This document shows, in pieces, positions 19,612 to 29,953 of a stretch of DNA of 64,000 bases. The notes beneath the pieces were generated by a model that saw only the letters and a list, made by a program, of their open reading frames with translations, was not told the origin of the DNA and searched no databases. The stretch is taken from NCBI GenBank assembly GCA_027493775.1, contig JAOSKE010000001.1:1258917-1322916 (forward strand), in the 5' to 3' direction. Source of the stretch: Kiritimatiellia bacterium (GTDB lineage: Bacteria; Verrucomicrobiota; Kiritimatiellia; CAIVKH01). Numbering within the stretch: position 1 is the stretch's first letter; each line of letters starts with the position of its first letter. The translations under genes and the position numbers were made by a program.

Positions 19612-21030
19612 ATGGCGGGTATGTGGAAGAGCGTTGTCGTGCTATCTCTGGGATTGGTTCTGATGGCTCGCGCCGAGCCGGAGCAATACGATCTAGACCT
19701 ACAGCGCGCGATAAACATGGCGTTGGCGCAGAATCGAGATTTGGCGCAACGGGCACGTTCTGTGAATAGCGCCGGACTTGGCATCGCTTCGGCAAACGCC
19801 GATTTCGGTTTCAGCCTCAGGCCCAGCGGAACCGCGCAGCAAACACAGGACACGGACACCTACGGCTACGGGATTTCGCTCGGCAAAAAAATTTGCTCCG
19901 GGCACGGAGATCGAAGTCGGACCGCGAGTCACGCAAACAGAAACGGACGACACATCGAATCGACGCACAAGCTGGCAGGTGGATTTCCGCCAACCGCTCT
20001 TCCGAAACTTCGGTCCGCTGGTTCAAACGGAGTCACTGGTTCAGGCGCGGCAGCGTATCCGCACCGCGCAGCGCGAATACGAACAACAAAAAAGGCCGCG
20101 CTGCTGCTGCGGGTGGTCGAAATGTTCGAATCGCTGATTCAGTTGGAGCGGTCAATCACCTCCGATGAAGCGTCGTTGCAGCGGTTGGACAAACTCTACC
20201 GCCTCACCCGCGCGAGAGAGCGACAGGGCCGCGCAACTCGTGTGGATACCCTCCGCGTTGGCCTGCGCGTGGGTGAAGCGACATCCCGCCTGGAAACCAG
20301 TCGTGAACGCCTGTCTTCGCAACGCCGCGATTTTGCAGAGCTGCTCGGCCAGCCGCCGGATGTCGTGTTCACCCTTGTCCCTCCGCCTCTGCTCGATCTG
20401 GATATTCCATCGGCCGAAGAGGCTGTTGCCGTCGCGCTCTCCAACCGCCTCGACTACGCACAGGTGTTGCAAGACTATACGGACACGGTGCGCGGCGAAA
20501 AAATCGCGCGGCGAGGACTGTGGCCGGATTTATCATTCGTTGCCCGCTATGAGTCGTATGAAAATTCAGATGTGCGAATGAACGGAGACAAAAAAGGCGA
20601 CCTCTGGTCGGTTGGCCTCGGCGGCGACACGGATATGAACCAGACTCGCGAACGGGCGCGGCTCGGACAGGCCGTTCTCGTGCGCGAGTCGGCGCGGGAG
20701 TCCGTGCGCATCCGCGAGTTCGCGATTACGCGCGAGGTGCAGCAGCAAACCTCCGCGTATAAACGTGCGCTCGATGAGCTGCAAATAGCGGAGCGCAATC
20801 GGCAACTGGCAGCGCAACGCGCAAAACTCGCGCGGCGCCTTTTTGAAGTCGGGCGAGGTGACAACTTTTCAGTGACTGACGCGGAGGAGGCCCTGACGGA
20901 CGCGGAGGGTCGCAGTCTCGGCGCACGCGCGGATGCTTCGGTCGCGGGCTACAGCTATTTGAACACCATCGGAACGCTGCTCGCTGCGCCGGAGGAGTTG
21001 CGTCCGAAATTAAGTGAGGCGCCCTTGTGA
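19612..21030 (+). CDS. TolC-like outer-membrane efflux protein, two compensating frameshifts
   Basis: QYDLDLQRAINMALAQNRDLAQRARSV..; middle piece FAPGTEIEVGPRVTQTETDDTSNRRTSWQVDFRQPLFRNFGPLVQTE in another frame; A7 at 19885-19891 and A6 at 20088-20093. Confidence 0.83.
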   Translation: MAGMWKSVVVLSLGLVLMARAEPEQYDLDLQRAINMALAQNRDLAQRARSVNSAGLGIASANADFGFSLRPSGTAQQTQDTDTYGYGISLGKKICSGHGDRSRTASHANRNGRHIESTHKLAGGFPPTALPKLRSAGSNGVTGSGAAAYPHRAARIRTTKKAALLLRVVEMFESLIQLERSITSDEASLQRLDKLYRLTRARERQGRATRVDTLRVGLRVGEATSRLETSRERLSSQRRDFAELLGQPPDVVFTLVPPPLLDLDIPSAEEAVAVALSNRLDYAQVLQDYTDTVRGEKIARRGLWPDLSFVARYESYENSDVRMNGDKKGDLWSVGLGGDTDMNQTRERARLGQAVLVRESARESVRIREFAITREVQQQTSAYKRALDELQIAERNRQLAAQRAKLARRLFEVGRGDNFSVTDAEEALTDAEGRSLGARADASVAGYSYLNTIGTLLAAPEELRPKLSEAPL

Positions 21031-22223
21031 AGTATTTCCTTAAACATCTCCCAATTCTTGCCGCCCTCGCGCTTTCCGCCTGTACGCGCTCCGCAAACGC
21101 GCCAGCAAAACACACGGTTGAAGCAGGACCGCTTCAAGTGTGGACGGTGTATCCCGGCAAGCTTGAGGCGCGGCAGGTCAAGGTCATCATGTCGAAGTTC
21201 AACGGCAGCGCAACCATTGTTGAGCTGGCGCCGGAGGGAATGCCGGTTCACGCGGGTGACTTGCTTGTGAAATTCGACAGCTCGCAGTTGGAGCGCGATC
21301 TGCTGAAGCTGCAACGCGATTACCAGTTGGCAAAATCCGATCTGGAGCGCACGGAAAAAGCGGAGCTTCCCTTGGAATTGCGCGATATCGAGGCACAGCG
21401 GCTTGAGGCGCAGATGAACTATGAGGCCGAAAAACAGTTTCTCGAAGACACGCGGGAGCTGATGAAGGAAGACCTCGTCTCCGGGCAGGAAGTGGATCAA
21501 CAGAAGCTGAAGGTCGAGCAATTGTTGTCGCAAGTGCAAAAGCTCGATCAGAAAATTGAACTCACGCGCGACTTTCTCCATCCCGCTGCAATGGAGCGCG
21601 CGCGCGCAACGCTCTCCTCGGCAGAGCAAGAGCTGTCACTTGCAAGGGCACAACTGGAAAGCTGCACGGTGACTTCGCCGGCCGATGGTGTGGTGGTGTA
21701 CCGCCCGCTTCACATCAGCGGAGAGTTCAGAACCGTTCGCGTCGGCGACAGTCTCTTCAAAAACCAACCGTTTATGATCATCCCCGATATGCGCGACTTG
21801 ATCGTCGAGGTGCAGATTCCCGAAGCGGAGCTGTCTCGAATTGAAGCTGGACGCGATGTCCGCGTAACCCCGCTTTCCTATCCCGATTTGAAAATCCCCG
21901 GCTCGGTCGAGAACGTCGGCTCCATGGCAACGATCCTGGCGGACCGCCCCGGCTGGCAACGCTTTTTCCGCGCAGTGATCGGATTGACACAAAGCGACGG
22001 ACGGCTGCGTTCCGGAATGTCGGTGCAGGCGGAAATTTTATCCTATTCCACCGAGCAGGCGGTTCTCATCCCGCGCAATTACGTACACATGGATGGAGCC
22101 CAGCCGTTCGTCCGGCTCGCTGGGGCGTCTGCAAAAAAACATCCCCTAAAGCTCGGATGGGCGGACGTGAGCAACTTCGAGGTCCTCGACGGGCTGAAGC
22201 CGGGCGATGTTGTGACCCCCTGA
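21027..22223 (+). CDS. Lipoprotein membrane-fusion (HlyD/MacA-like) efflux subunit
   Basis: Lipobox ALALSAC; coiled-coil HlyD hairpin; 'ESCTVTSPADGVVVYR'; overlaps TolC-like ORF by 4 nt. Confidence 0.88.
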   Translation: MKYFLKHLPILAALALSACTRSANAPAKHTVEAGPLQVWTVYPGKLEARQVKVIMSKFNGSATIVELAPEGMPVHAGDLLVKFDSSQLERDLLKLQRDYQLAKSDLERTEKAELPLELRDIEAQRLEAQMNYEAEKQFLEDTRELMKEDLVSGQEVDQQKLKVEQLLSQVQKLDQKIELTRDFLHPAAMERARATLSSAEQELSLARAQLESCTVTSPADGVVVYRPLHISGEFRTVRVGDSLFKNQPFMIIPDMRDLIVEVQIPEAELSRIEAGRDVRVTPLSYPDLKIPGSVENVGSMATILADRPGWQRFFRAVIGLTQSDGRLRSGMSVQAEILSYSTEQAVLIPRNYVHMDGAQPFVRLAGASAKKHPLKLGWADVSNFEVLDGLKPGDVVTP

Positions 22224-22918
22224 TGCGCAACGATGCGTCAGCCGGGCCGGTGCTATCCATGCGGGGTGTATGGAAAAGCTTCGCCACGCCGCGCGGGCCT
22301 GTCCATGTTTTACGCGGCGTGGACCTAGAAATTGAACCGGGCAGTTTCGTCGTCATCACCGGACCATCCGGCTCGGGCAAATCAACCTTCCTCAATCTCG
22401 CGTCCCTGCTCGATACGCCAACTCAGGGCGTAGTCCAGTTTGCGGGGCGCGTGACCTCCACGCTCAACGAGAAAGAATTGTGCGAGCTGCGAAAAGAGCG
22501 ACTCGGAATGGTCTTTCAAAAGTTTTGTCTGCTCACCCACCGCAGCGCGCTCGAAAATGTCTTGTTCCGCTTCCGCTACCTCGCGGTGCCGCACACAGAG
22601 GCGCAAAAATCTTCGGAACGCGCCCTCGCGCGAGTAGGCCTTGCCGCGCAGGCGGATCAACCAACCCGCCTGATGTCGGGCGGCGAGATGCAGCGCGTAG
22701 CCATCGCGCGCGCGGTGGCGCAGCGGCCCGATCTGCTTGTTGCGGACGAGCCGACGGGAAATCTTGATCGCGCGGCGGCGGAGAGCGTTATGGAGGTCTT
22801 TCGCGACTTGAACGCGGACGGAATCACCATCCTCCTCGTCACGCACAACGAATCGCTGCTGCGCTTTGCCACGCGCCACCTCGTTTGCGCGGATGGCCGG
22901 CTGAAGGATCGCGCATGA
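22223..22918 (+). CDS. ABC transporter ATP-binding protein (MacB/LolD-like)
   Basis: Walker A GPSGSGKST, signature LMSGGEMQRVAIARAVAQRPDLLVADEPTGNLD. Confidence 0.93.
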   Translation: MRNDASAGPVLSMRGVWKSFATPRGPVHVLRGVDLEIEPGSFVVITGPSGSGKSTFLNLASLLDTPTQGVVQFAGRVTSTLNEKELCELRKERLGMVFQKFCLLTHRSALENVLFRFRYLAVPHTEAQKSSERALARVGLAAQADQPTRLMSGGEMQRVAIARAVAQRPDLLVADEPTGNLDRAAAESVMEVFRDLNADGITILLVTHNESLLRFATRHLVCADGRLKDRA

Positions 22919-24126
22919 GCGAACAACTCCAGGGCGCGTTGCGCGATATTGCCGACGACATTCGTGCGCGGCCGGGCCGCGCCGGGTTGGCCTTTCTCGC
23001 GCTCGGCGTTGGAATGACCGCGCTCACCGTCCTGCTTGCCGTGCTCGGCGGACTGGAGGCGCGCGCAAAACGAATTGTCGAAGAGCTCGGTGCGCAGGTC
23101 TTCGCCATCACGCAGGCATCCGCCAGCAATCCGCAGCAGAACTCGACCCGCCTCAACGCTTCGCGCGCGGAGCTGCTGGCGACACATCTGGGCAGCGACG
23201 CGGTCTCCGGGATCCAGTTTTTTGAAAATGTCTCCGCCGGCGGCGACCGCCAGGTCCGCGTCATTGCAACGGATGAAAATCTGCTCAATATCCGCCCGTG
23301 GGTCATCTCGGAAGGACGCTTCATTGATAAACACGATATGCACAACCGCGAGCGCGTTGCCGTGGTGGATGCAATGATCGCGCGGGAGTGGAACTGGCGC
23401 GTGGGCGACACCGTGCAGCTTCGCGAAATACCATTTCGGCTGATCGGGCTTTTGAGCATCGGCGCGGATGCGTTGGAATCGGAATCCACCGAGCGCGCGT
23501 TATCACCGGGCGAACGGGCCGTCTTCGTCCCGCGCTCGCTCCCGCCCTATTGGCAGTTCACCACGCCCGCGCCCGACTTGCCGCTCGACGCCCTCTACGT
23601 TCGGGCGCCCGCCGGACAACCCATGGAACGCGCAGTTGCGTTGGCGCGCGAATTATTAAGCCAGCCGGATCAACGCCTGGAACAACTATCGTTCCTCACG
23701 CCGGACGTGCTCCTGCAACGTTTGCGCAAACTACAGGACACCATCCGCTTCACCGCCGGAAGCATTGCGCTGCTCTGCCTCATCCTTGGCGGCACAACGC
23801 TAATGAGTCTGCTCGTTGCAAACGTGCGCGAGCGGGTGACGGAAATAGGGTTGCGTCGCGCCCTCGGCGCAACGGCGCGCGATATTGCGGGATTGTTTGT
23901 TTTGGAGGCCATTTTGCTAACTGGCGCGGCCGCACTGGTTGGAGCGCTCGGCGCTGGCGCAATCCTGTGGCTCGCGCGCGGGCGATTTCCAATTGATCTC
24001 CGGCTCGATGCCTCTGTTCTGTTCACGCCCCTGCTGGTCGCCACTCTGCTCGGCGCGGCCTTCTCCTTCTGGCCCGCCCGCGCCGCGGCCCGCATTTCTC
24101 CCGCAGAAGCGCTCCGCAACGAATAA
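22915..24126 (+). CDS. MacB/FtsX-type ABC transporter permease
   Basis: N-terminal TM, periplasmic domain, C-terminal TMs with 'LMSLLVANVRERVTEIGLRRALGATARDIAGLFVLEAILLT'. Confidence 0.93.
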   Translation: MSEQLQGALRDIADDIRARPGRAGLAFLALGVGMTALTVLLAVLGGLEARAKRIVEELGAQVFAITQASASNPQQNSTRLNASRAELLATHLGSDAVSGIQFFENVSAGGDRQVRVIATDENLLNIRPWVISEGRFIDKHDMHNRERVAVVDAMIAREWNWRVGDTVQLREIPFRLIGLLSIGADALESESTERALSPGERAVFVPRSLPPYWQFTTPAPDLPLDALYVRAPAGQPMERAVALARELLSQPDQRLEQLSFLTPDVLLQRLRKLQDTIRFTAGSIALLCLILGGTTLMSLLVANVRERVTEIGLRRALGATARDIAGLFVLEAILLTGAAALVGALGAGAILWLARGRFPIDLRLDASVLFTPLLVATLLGAAFSFWPARAAARISPAEALRNE

Positions 24127-24254
24127 TCACCCTCCCCGGACGAAACCAATCCTGGCCCCGAAGCCGCCGCTGTCCGGATCGGTGGCGGCATTATTGTCGT
24201 GCATCGGAAAAAAACTCCGCTTTAATGGCGGAATACATCCGGAGGTATTTAATT

Positions 24255-24677
24255 ATGTGGAGTTATGAAACAACCCTTCAGTGGACCGGCGCCAACATCG
24301 GTGTCGAACGAACAACATCACGGCCAGACATTATCGTTTGCCCTCCCGCCGAGTTTGGCGGAAAAGAAGACACTTGGAATCCTGAGCTGATGCTCGTCGC
24401 GGCGATTGAGTCGTGCATGCTTCTCACCTCGCTCAGCGTGGCGAGTCGCCAGAGCATCATCTTCAAGGGCTACACCAGCAAGGCGGTCGGACGGATGGCC
24501 AAAACCCCCGAGGGCTTGCGCTTTCAAGACGCCGTGATTGATGTCACGCTGACTGTTGCGGCGGGCACGGACGAGGCAAAGGCGGCACAGATTGTAAAAA
24601 CTGCCGAGAAATATTGCCCCGTTTCTAACGCGGTGAACTTCCCAGTCACGGTGAATGTCCACGTTCAAATCGAATAA
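24255..24677 (+). CDS. OsmC/Ohr family protein
   Basis: GGAGG SD; PELMLVAAIESCMLLTSLSVA..AEKYCPVSNAV. Confidence 0.88.
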   Translation: MWSYETTLQWTGANIGVERTTSRPDIIVCPPAEFGGKEDTWNPELMLVAAIESCMLLTSLSVASRQSIIFKGYTSKAVGRMAKTPEGLRFQDAVIDVTLTVAAGTDEAKAAQIVKTAEKYCPVSNAVNFPVTVNVHVQIE

Positions 24678-24683
24678 ACAGGA

Positions 24684-25292
24684 ATGGCAGACTCGCCTCC
24701 AGCAAAGCGAATTACACTTGCGAGCAAGGTCACGCTGGCGCGGATTCTGTTCATCCCGGTGTTCATAGCGCTCGTAATCAACTATCTGCTCGGCATTCAA
24801 GCGGGCGCCCCCGATTCAACGCTTCGGTGGTGGGCCTTTGGTCTCTTTCTGGCCATCGCCACCACCGACGCGCTGGACGGCTATCTCGCCCGCGCAAGAA
24901 ACGAAGTGTCCGCGCTGGGCCGAATGCTCGACCCGCTCGCGGACAAATTTCTTCTTCTCTCCGCGATCATTCTGCTGACGCGCCCCGAGCTTCCGGAGCT
25001 GTCGCCGCAAATCCCCGTCTGGTTCGCAGCGCTGGTTATTGTCCGCGATGTCCTTCTGGCGCTCGGCTACATTGTGGTGCGCCGGCTCGCGGGCGATGCG
25101 CACATTCAACCACGCTGGACCGGAAAATTTGCGACCGTTTTACAGATGGCCGCCGTCCTCTGGGTGCTCGCACAATTCAAGGAGGCCAACTTTATCTGGC
25201 TTCTCTACCTCACCGGATTCTTCACCGTCCTCGCCGGGCTACAATATGCCTGGGACGGTCGTCGCCAAGTAACCGATTCGCGCGGTCACTGA
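24684..25292 (+). CDS. pgsA: CDP-diacylglycerol-glycerol-3-phosphate 3-phosphatidyltransferase family
   Basis: LASKVTLARILFIPVFI; CDP-alcohol phosphotransferase motif DALDGYLARARNEVSALGRMLDPLADKF. Confidence 0.9.
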   Translation: MADSPPAKRITLASKVTLARILFIPVFIALVINYLLGIQAGAPDSTLRWWAFGLFLAIATTDALDGYLARARNEVSALGRMLDPLADKFLLLSAIILLTRPELPELSPQIPVWFAALVIVRDVLLALGYIVVRRLAGDAHIQPRWTGKFATVLQMAAVLWVLAQFKEANFIWLLYLTGFFTVLAGLQYAWDGRRQVTDSRGH

Positions 25293-25293
25293 T

Positions 25294-26346
25294 TCATTGT
25301 TCCGGTTCCCGAAGAATTTGGCGCAATTTCTTCAGCGAAGAATCCTGGATTTGCTTGATTCGTGCGCGGGTGAGTTTCAGCAGTGCCCCCGTCTCCTCCA
25401 GCGTACGCCCCTCAACGAACCGCAGCTTCATAATATGGCGCGCGCGCTCGGGCAACTGCTCCATGGCGCGCCAGATTTCCGCAACCTCGGCGCCCTCCGA
25501 CGCCGGGCGCGCGGAGGGATCTTCGATGCTTTCGTGGAGGCTGTTGCCATCCTCAACATACATCGCGTCCAGCGAGACCGGCGGCGCGGGCATACGCCCC
25601 CACTGGTTCACATAGACGCGCAGTTTCGCGGCGCGCTCAACCGGCAGGTCCGCAATTTTCGCGATGGACTCATCGCTCGGCTCCTCGCCGAAATCGCGCT
25701 TCCACGTATCAATGATGCTTTTGACATTCTGCATCTCGCGGCTCGGGCGCAGCCCGAAGCTTCCCGCGCGCGCGTGGTCGCGGAAAAAATTCCGGAGCCG
25801 ATTCTGCACCGCCTTCTGCGAATAGGAATAAAAGGGCGTTCCGCGCGTGTAATCAAATTTACGCACGGCGTTGGCCAGCGCCTTCGAGCCTTCCTGCAGA
25901 AAATCGGCCAACCAGACGGGGCCGATCCAAAAATACGGCTTGATGCAATTCACAACCATCCGCCGGTTCGCAATAAACAGCTCTTCCTCCGCCGCCTCAA
26001 TTCGCGAGACCAGCCGCCGCGCACTCACTAGCGCCTCGTACGCATCGGCGGACGTTTTGAAGCGACGCCGACAAAGACGGCGGATGCGCGAACAACAGCA
26101 GTGAATCTCCGTGAACAACTGGAGTGTGAGTTCGGAACCCAGCAGTTCCACGGTGCCGCGCTCGATCAGGAAGCGACCGACGGCCTGTGTGGATGAGTCG
26201 GGCTGAACGTAATTTCGTTCTTGGCGTACGCGCGGTGGATCAAAGGACTCTTCGCTAAACTCCGGCAACTCAATCTGCGGAAAGGGCAAGCTCTCTGCGA
26301 GCGCTCGCAGCTCCTTCTGGTAGTCTTGAATCGTCTTCTCGGTCAC
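25294..26346 (-). CDS. Divergent sigma-70 family RNA polymerase sigma factor
   Basis: Region 2-like 'ELFIANRRMVVNCIKPYF..DFLQEGSKALANAVRKFDYTRGTPFYSYSQKAVQNRLRNFFRDHAR'; region 4-like 'LPERARHIMKLRFVEGRTLEETGALLKLTRARIKQIQDSSLKKLRQ'. Confidence 0.85.
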   Translation of the reverse strand: MTEKTIQDYQKELRALAESLPFPQIELPEFSEESFDPPRVRQERNYVQPDSSTQAVGRFLIERGTVELLGSELTLQLFTEIHCCCSRIRRLCRRRFKTSADAYEALVSARRLVSRIEAAEEELFIANRRMVVNCIKPYFWIGPVWLADFLQEGSKALANAVRKFDYTRGTPFYSYSQKAVQNRLRNFFRDHARAGSFGLRPSREMQNVKSIIDTWKRDFGEEPSDESIAKIADLPVERAAKLRVYVNQWGRMPAPPVSLDAMYVEDGNSLHESIEDPSARPASEGAEVAEIWRAMEQLPERARHIMKLRFVEGRTLEETGALLKLTRARIKQIQDSSLKKLRQILREPEQ

Positions 26347-26399
26347 AAAAATCCTTGTCGTGTACGTTCAGTCGCGCAACGACAGCCGAGCTTGCGCAA

Positions 26400-27086
26400 T
26401 CACTGCGACGAATACTCGGAGAGCGACAGTCCTTCTGCGCTAAAACGTACCCACAAATCCATTCGCTGTGCACGCGCGAGTGCGCTGGCATCTTTATCCA
26501 CATCAAACACCCACGTCGCCTTGCGCACATCGTGCGAATCTGCATTCGTCTCTAAAATATCCGTCGGCGTTTCCATCGTCAGCGTAGCGCGAAAGCCCGC
26601 AAGCGCTTCTCGCATCAACTCCGTCGTTTCCGACGGCATATCTTCCGTCGGCATACCCCTTTGGCGAAGTTCGTACGCCTCGTTTGAGATGCGCTTCAGA
26701 CTCACGCTTCGATCCGAGAAAAATTCGGTTTGCATCACGCCCGACAGCGACGTGAAACGAATGGAGAGGCGGATATATTTACTTTCCGCGTCTTCCCACG
26801 AACGCGCATCCGTCAGCGTGATTCCGAGCGGCTCGTACTCCTTGAAATCCTCGCGGACCTCCGCTTCATCAAACGAAAACGGCGCGGCCTCCGCCGCCTC
26901 GCCGCCCTCCGCTTTCGCGCGCGCCTCAAGGTCGGCCAGCGCCTTCTTCGACATCGCGTATTGAATCGTCAACGTCCCACCGCCTTTTTCGTCAAGCGAC
27001 AGCGTTTGCTCGACCTGCACGCAACCGGCGAGCGCGAACAACAACAGGAGCGGAACAAGTTTTCGGAGCATACGAATCAAGAGCAT
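26400..27086 (-). CDS. Hypothetical lipoprotein
   Basis: MLLIRMLRKLVPLLLLFALAGCVQ lipobox. Confidence 0.75.
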   Translation of the reverse strand: MLLIRMLRKLVPLLLLFALAGCVQVEQTLSLDEKGGGTLTIQYAMSKKALADLEARAKAEGGEAAEAAPFSFDEAEVREDFKEYEPLGITLTDARSWEDAESKYIRLSIRFTSLSGVMQTEFFSDRSVSLKRISNEAYELRQRGMPTEDMPSETTELMREALAGFRATLTMETPTDILETNADSHDVRKATWVFDVDKDASALARAQRMDLWVRFSAEGLSLSEYSSQ

Positions 27087-27186
27087 GAAACCACCATCGC
27101 ACGCACAATGCCTCAATTCGAGACAAAAACGGCGGGTCGTGCGCCTTCGACAGCGCACAGCCCGCCGCAAAACAAACGGTTTATAT

Positions 27187-27588
27187 TCAGTCCACTTTTT
27201 CAGCCGGCGATTCATTCGCAGGCTTACCCTCGATCTTCCACTTTGGCCGGAACGCTTTCTTCACGAAGCCATCACCGGATTGGCTTAGCGTTTCACGCCA
27301 GCCGTTGTTCCATGTGATCACGACTTGGTTGTCCACGGCTTCCCATGTGCCTTCCTGGCCACGCCGCGCATTTTCCTCGCCTTCCCACGAGGAGACCGCT
27401 TCGCCGCCCGGCTTAATCGTGATATAGAACGACTCGCCTTTGTTGTCCTTCACCATCCACTTCCCGACATACGTGGACTCGACGCTGGCTGGGGCGGCGG
27501 ATTCTTCATCAGCAACCCCGGCGATGGGCGCAACAAGGGCGCCCATCAAACACGCGCCCAAAAGAGCGCACGCGAACTGATTTTTCAT
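27187..27588 (-). CDS. Hypothetical secreted protein
   Basis: Signal peptide MKNQFACALLGACLMGALVAPIAGVADE; 133 aa. Confidence 0.65.
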   Translation of the reverse strand: MKNQFACALLGACLMGALVAPIAGVADEESAAPASVESTYVGKWMVKDNKGESFYITIKPGGEAVSSWEGEENARRGQEGTWEAVDNQVVITWNNGWRETLSQSGDGFVKKAFRPKWKIEGKPANESPAEKVD

Positions 27589-27691
27589 ATCCCTAGCTTA
27601 TGCCAATCGGGCTTAACACTCAAGCAGTCAGTTTAAGCCACCAAATAAAAAACAAGTTGTCCCGGCCACCCGACAGGCTACCATCCTCACT

Positions 27692-28075
27692 ATGCGCACT
27701 TGTCCAAATTGCGAGAAACAGATGCTCGCGCTCGAGTACGAAAATATTGAGGTGGATTGGTGTCCGCTGTGCAAGGGACTCTGGCTCGACCAGGGCGAGC
27801 TGGGCTTGCTGATGAACGGCGACCCCGCCATTGACGCCAAGCTCGACCTGAAGAAACTCGCGCGCGGAAAGCGACGCTGTCCACGCTGCGGACACCGCAT
27901 GGACGAGGTTGAGTCCGCCGAAGGTCGCATCACGCTGGATCGCTGTCCATACAACCACGGGCTGTGGTTCGATGCCGGAGAAGTGCAAACGCTCGTCAGC
28001 GCGATTGACCCGGCGGGGTTTGTAAAGTTTTCGGATTTCTGTGCAAGTTTGTTCGGGGCCGCATCATCCAGTTAA
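27692..28075 (+). CDS. zf-TFIIB family zinc-ribbon protein (two ribbons)
   Basis: CPNCEKQM..WCPLCKGLWLDQGEL and CPRCGHRMDEV..DRCPYNHGLWFDAGE. Confidence 0.85.
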   Translation: MRTCPNCEKQMLALEYENIEVDWCPLCKGLWLDQGELGLLMNGDPAIDAKLDLKKLARGKRRCPRCGHRMDEVESAEGRITLDRCPYNHGLWFDAGEVQTLVSAIDPAGFVKFSDFCASLFGAASSS

Positions 28076-28088
28076 GGAGAAAACAAAA

Positions 28089-28649
28089 ATGACCGGATTA
28101 ATTATCTTGGGCGCAATCGTCCTGCTCATCCTCGTGTTCGTCGGGATGTACAACAATCTCGTCCGCATGCGGAACGAGGTGAAGAATGCCTGGGCGCAAA
28201 TTGACGTTCAATTGAAGCGCCGCCACGACCTGATTCCCAATCTCATCGAAACCGTGAAGGGCTATATGACGCATGAACGCGAGACGTTCGAGGCCATCAC
28301 GCGCGCCCGCGCCGGTGCCGTCAGTGCACAGGCAAGTGGTCAAGTCGGGCAGATCGCACAGGCGGAAGGACAACTGATGACCGCAATGCGCGGGTTCTAT
28401 GCCGTCGCTGAAAACTATCCACAGCTCAAGGCCGACGCCAATTTTCGCTCGCTCCAGGAAGAGTTGACCTCGACCGAAAATAAGATCGGCTTTGCGCGGC
28501 AGTTCTACAATGACTCCGTTCTGAAGTTTAACACCGCGTGCGAGACAATTCCTTCCAACATTGTCGCGAATATCGGCGGATTCAAAAAGGCCGAGTTCTT
28601 TGAGATCAAGGACGAGGGCGAACGCGAAGTTCCACAAGTTAAGTTCTAA
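28089..28649 (+). CDS. lemA: LemA family protein
   Basis: YNNLVRMRNEVKNAWAQIDVQLKRRHDLIPNLIETVKGYMTHERETFE. Confidence 0.95.
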   Translation: MTGLIILGAIVLLILVFVGMYNNLVRMRNEVKNAWAQIDVQLKRRHDLIPNLIETVKGYMTHERETFEAITRARAGAVSAQASGQVGQIAQAEGQLMTAMRGFYAVAENYPQLKADANFRSLQEELTSTENKIGFARQFYNDSVLKFNTACETIPSNIVANIGGFKKAEFFEIKDEGEREVPQVKF

Positions 28650-28721
28650 TTATCGCGCAACGGCCAGCGGTTGACGGGGCTGCTCCGCACCCCGCCAGCC
28701 GCCCCCGCCCACCACTCGCCC

Positions 28722-29914
28722 ATGTTCTCGCTCATCCGATCCAATCAGCGCAAATCGGCGATTCTCATCGTCTTGATGGGTGTTCTCTTTCTTATGATCG
28801 GGTTCGGACTTGGCGGCTGGATTGATCCGCGTGCGGGTCTATCTGGCTTGGGCATCGCCTTTGTCCTCTGGCTGATTTTGCTTCTGATTTCTTACGCGGG
28901 CGGCGAGAGCATGTTGATGGCGCAGGCGGGCGGACGCGAGATTGTGAAGCAGGACGCGCCGCAGCTCTTCAACGTTGTTGAAGAAATGACGATCGCTGCG
29001 GGACTCGCGCAGCCGCCAAAGATTTTCATTATTGATTCGACCGTGCCAAATGCGTTTGCGGTGGGCCGAAATGATCAGCGCGCGGCGGTTGCGGTAACCA
29101 CCGGACTCCTGGCGCGACTCAATCGCGACGAGCTGCAGGGCGTCATCGCGCACGAAATCGCGCACATCAAACATCGCGACACTCTTTTTATGACCATCGC
29201 GGGAACCACGCTCGGCGCAGTCATCATCATCGCCGACCTCTTTCTGCGCGGCCTTCGCTTTCAGGCCGCGACGTCCCGAAGGAACTCGAAGGATAGCGCA
29301 GGCGGCCTTGCGCTTATGCTTATCCTTGCGCTGCTCTTCGCGGTCATCGCCCCTCTTCTCGCGCGGCTCCTCTACTTCGCGTGTTCGCGCCGACGGGAAT
29401 ACCTTGCCGACGCCGGTTCCGCGCAGTTCACCCGCTATCCCGAAGGCCTCGCATCCGCGCTCGAAAAAATTTCCGGCGCACAGGTGAATGACGGCCACAT
29501 CAACCGCGTACTAGAACCGATGTATATCATCAGCCCACAAGCCGCACGCGGAAAAAGCAGTGGCCTGTTCAGCACACATCCGTCCACGGAAGAGCGCGTT
29601 CGGATTTTGCGCGGAATGAGCGGCGACTCATCGCTGCTTGCGTATGAAAAAGCGTTCAGCAAACTCAACGCGGGGAAGACGATCCTAAAGGACGTTCCGG
29701 AAGACACGCCGGAGCAACCGACGCGCCCCCAACACTCGCGAATCAAATCCCAATTCCACTCCCCGTCGGCTGGCGCACAGCGCGCGGTCTGATTCATCAG
29801 GCAGATAACGCGCAAACGGTGGACTGCCCCTGCGGACTGAAAATTCGTATCCCGCCCGCGTGGCAAAACACCACCATCACATGCCCGCGCTGTGGTCGGA
29901 CGCATCAGACCTAA
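28722..29914 (+). CDS. M48 family metallopeptidase with C-terminal zinc ribbon reached through a frameshift
   Basis: GVIAHEIAHIKHRDT; frame after C5 (29726-29730) reads APPTLANQIPIPLPVGW..TVDCPCGLKIRIPPAWQNTTITCPRCGRTHQT*. Confidence 0.85.
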
Positions 29915-29953
29915 TTGCGCAAGCGCAAGAAACCGGGCATCCCCGCTCTTCCC

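Noticed and set aside
19395-19859. Minus-strand ORFs between the alpha/beta hydrolase and TolC genes (..CRWFIKRSTKNDKWVLDLSLEVERRV..)
   Set aside because: Possible degraded remnant, but no recognisable family, no RBS, and overlaps the TolC-like start; insufficient support
19612-21030. Programmed ribosomal frameshifting at A6/A7 runs
   Set aside because: Indels occur in many unrelated genes, in both directions and at all homopolymer types, which fits sequencing error better
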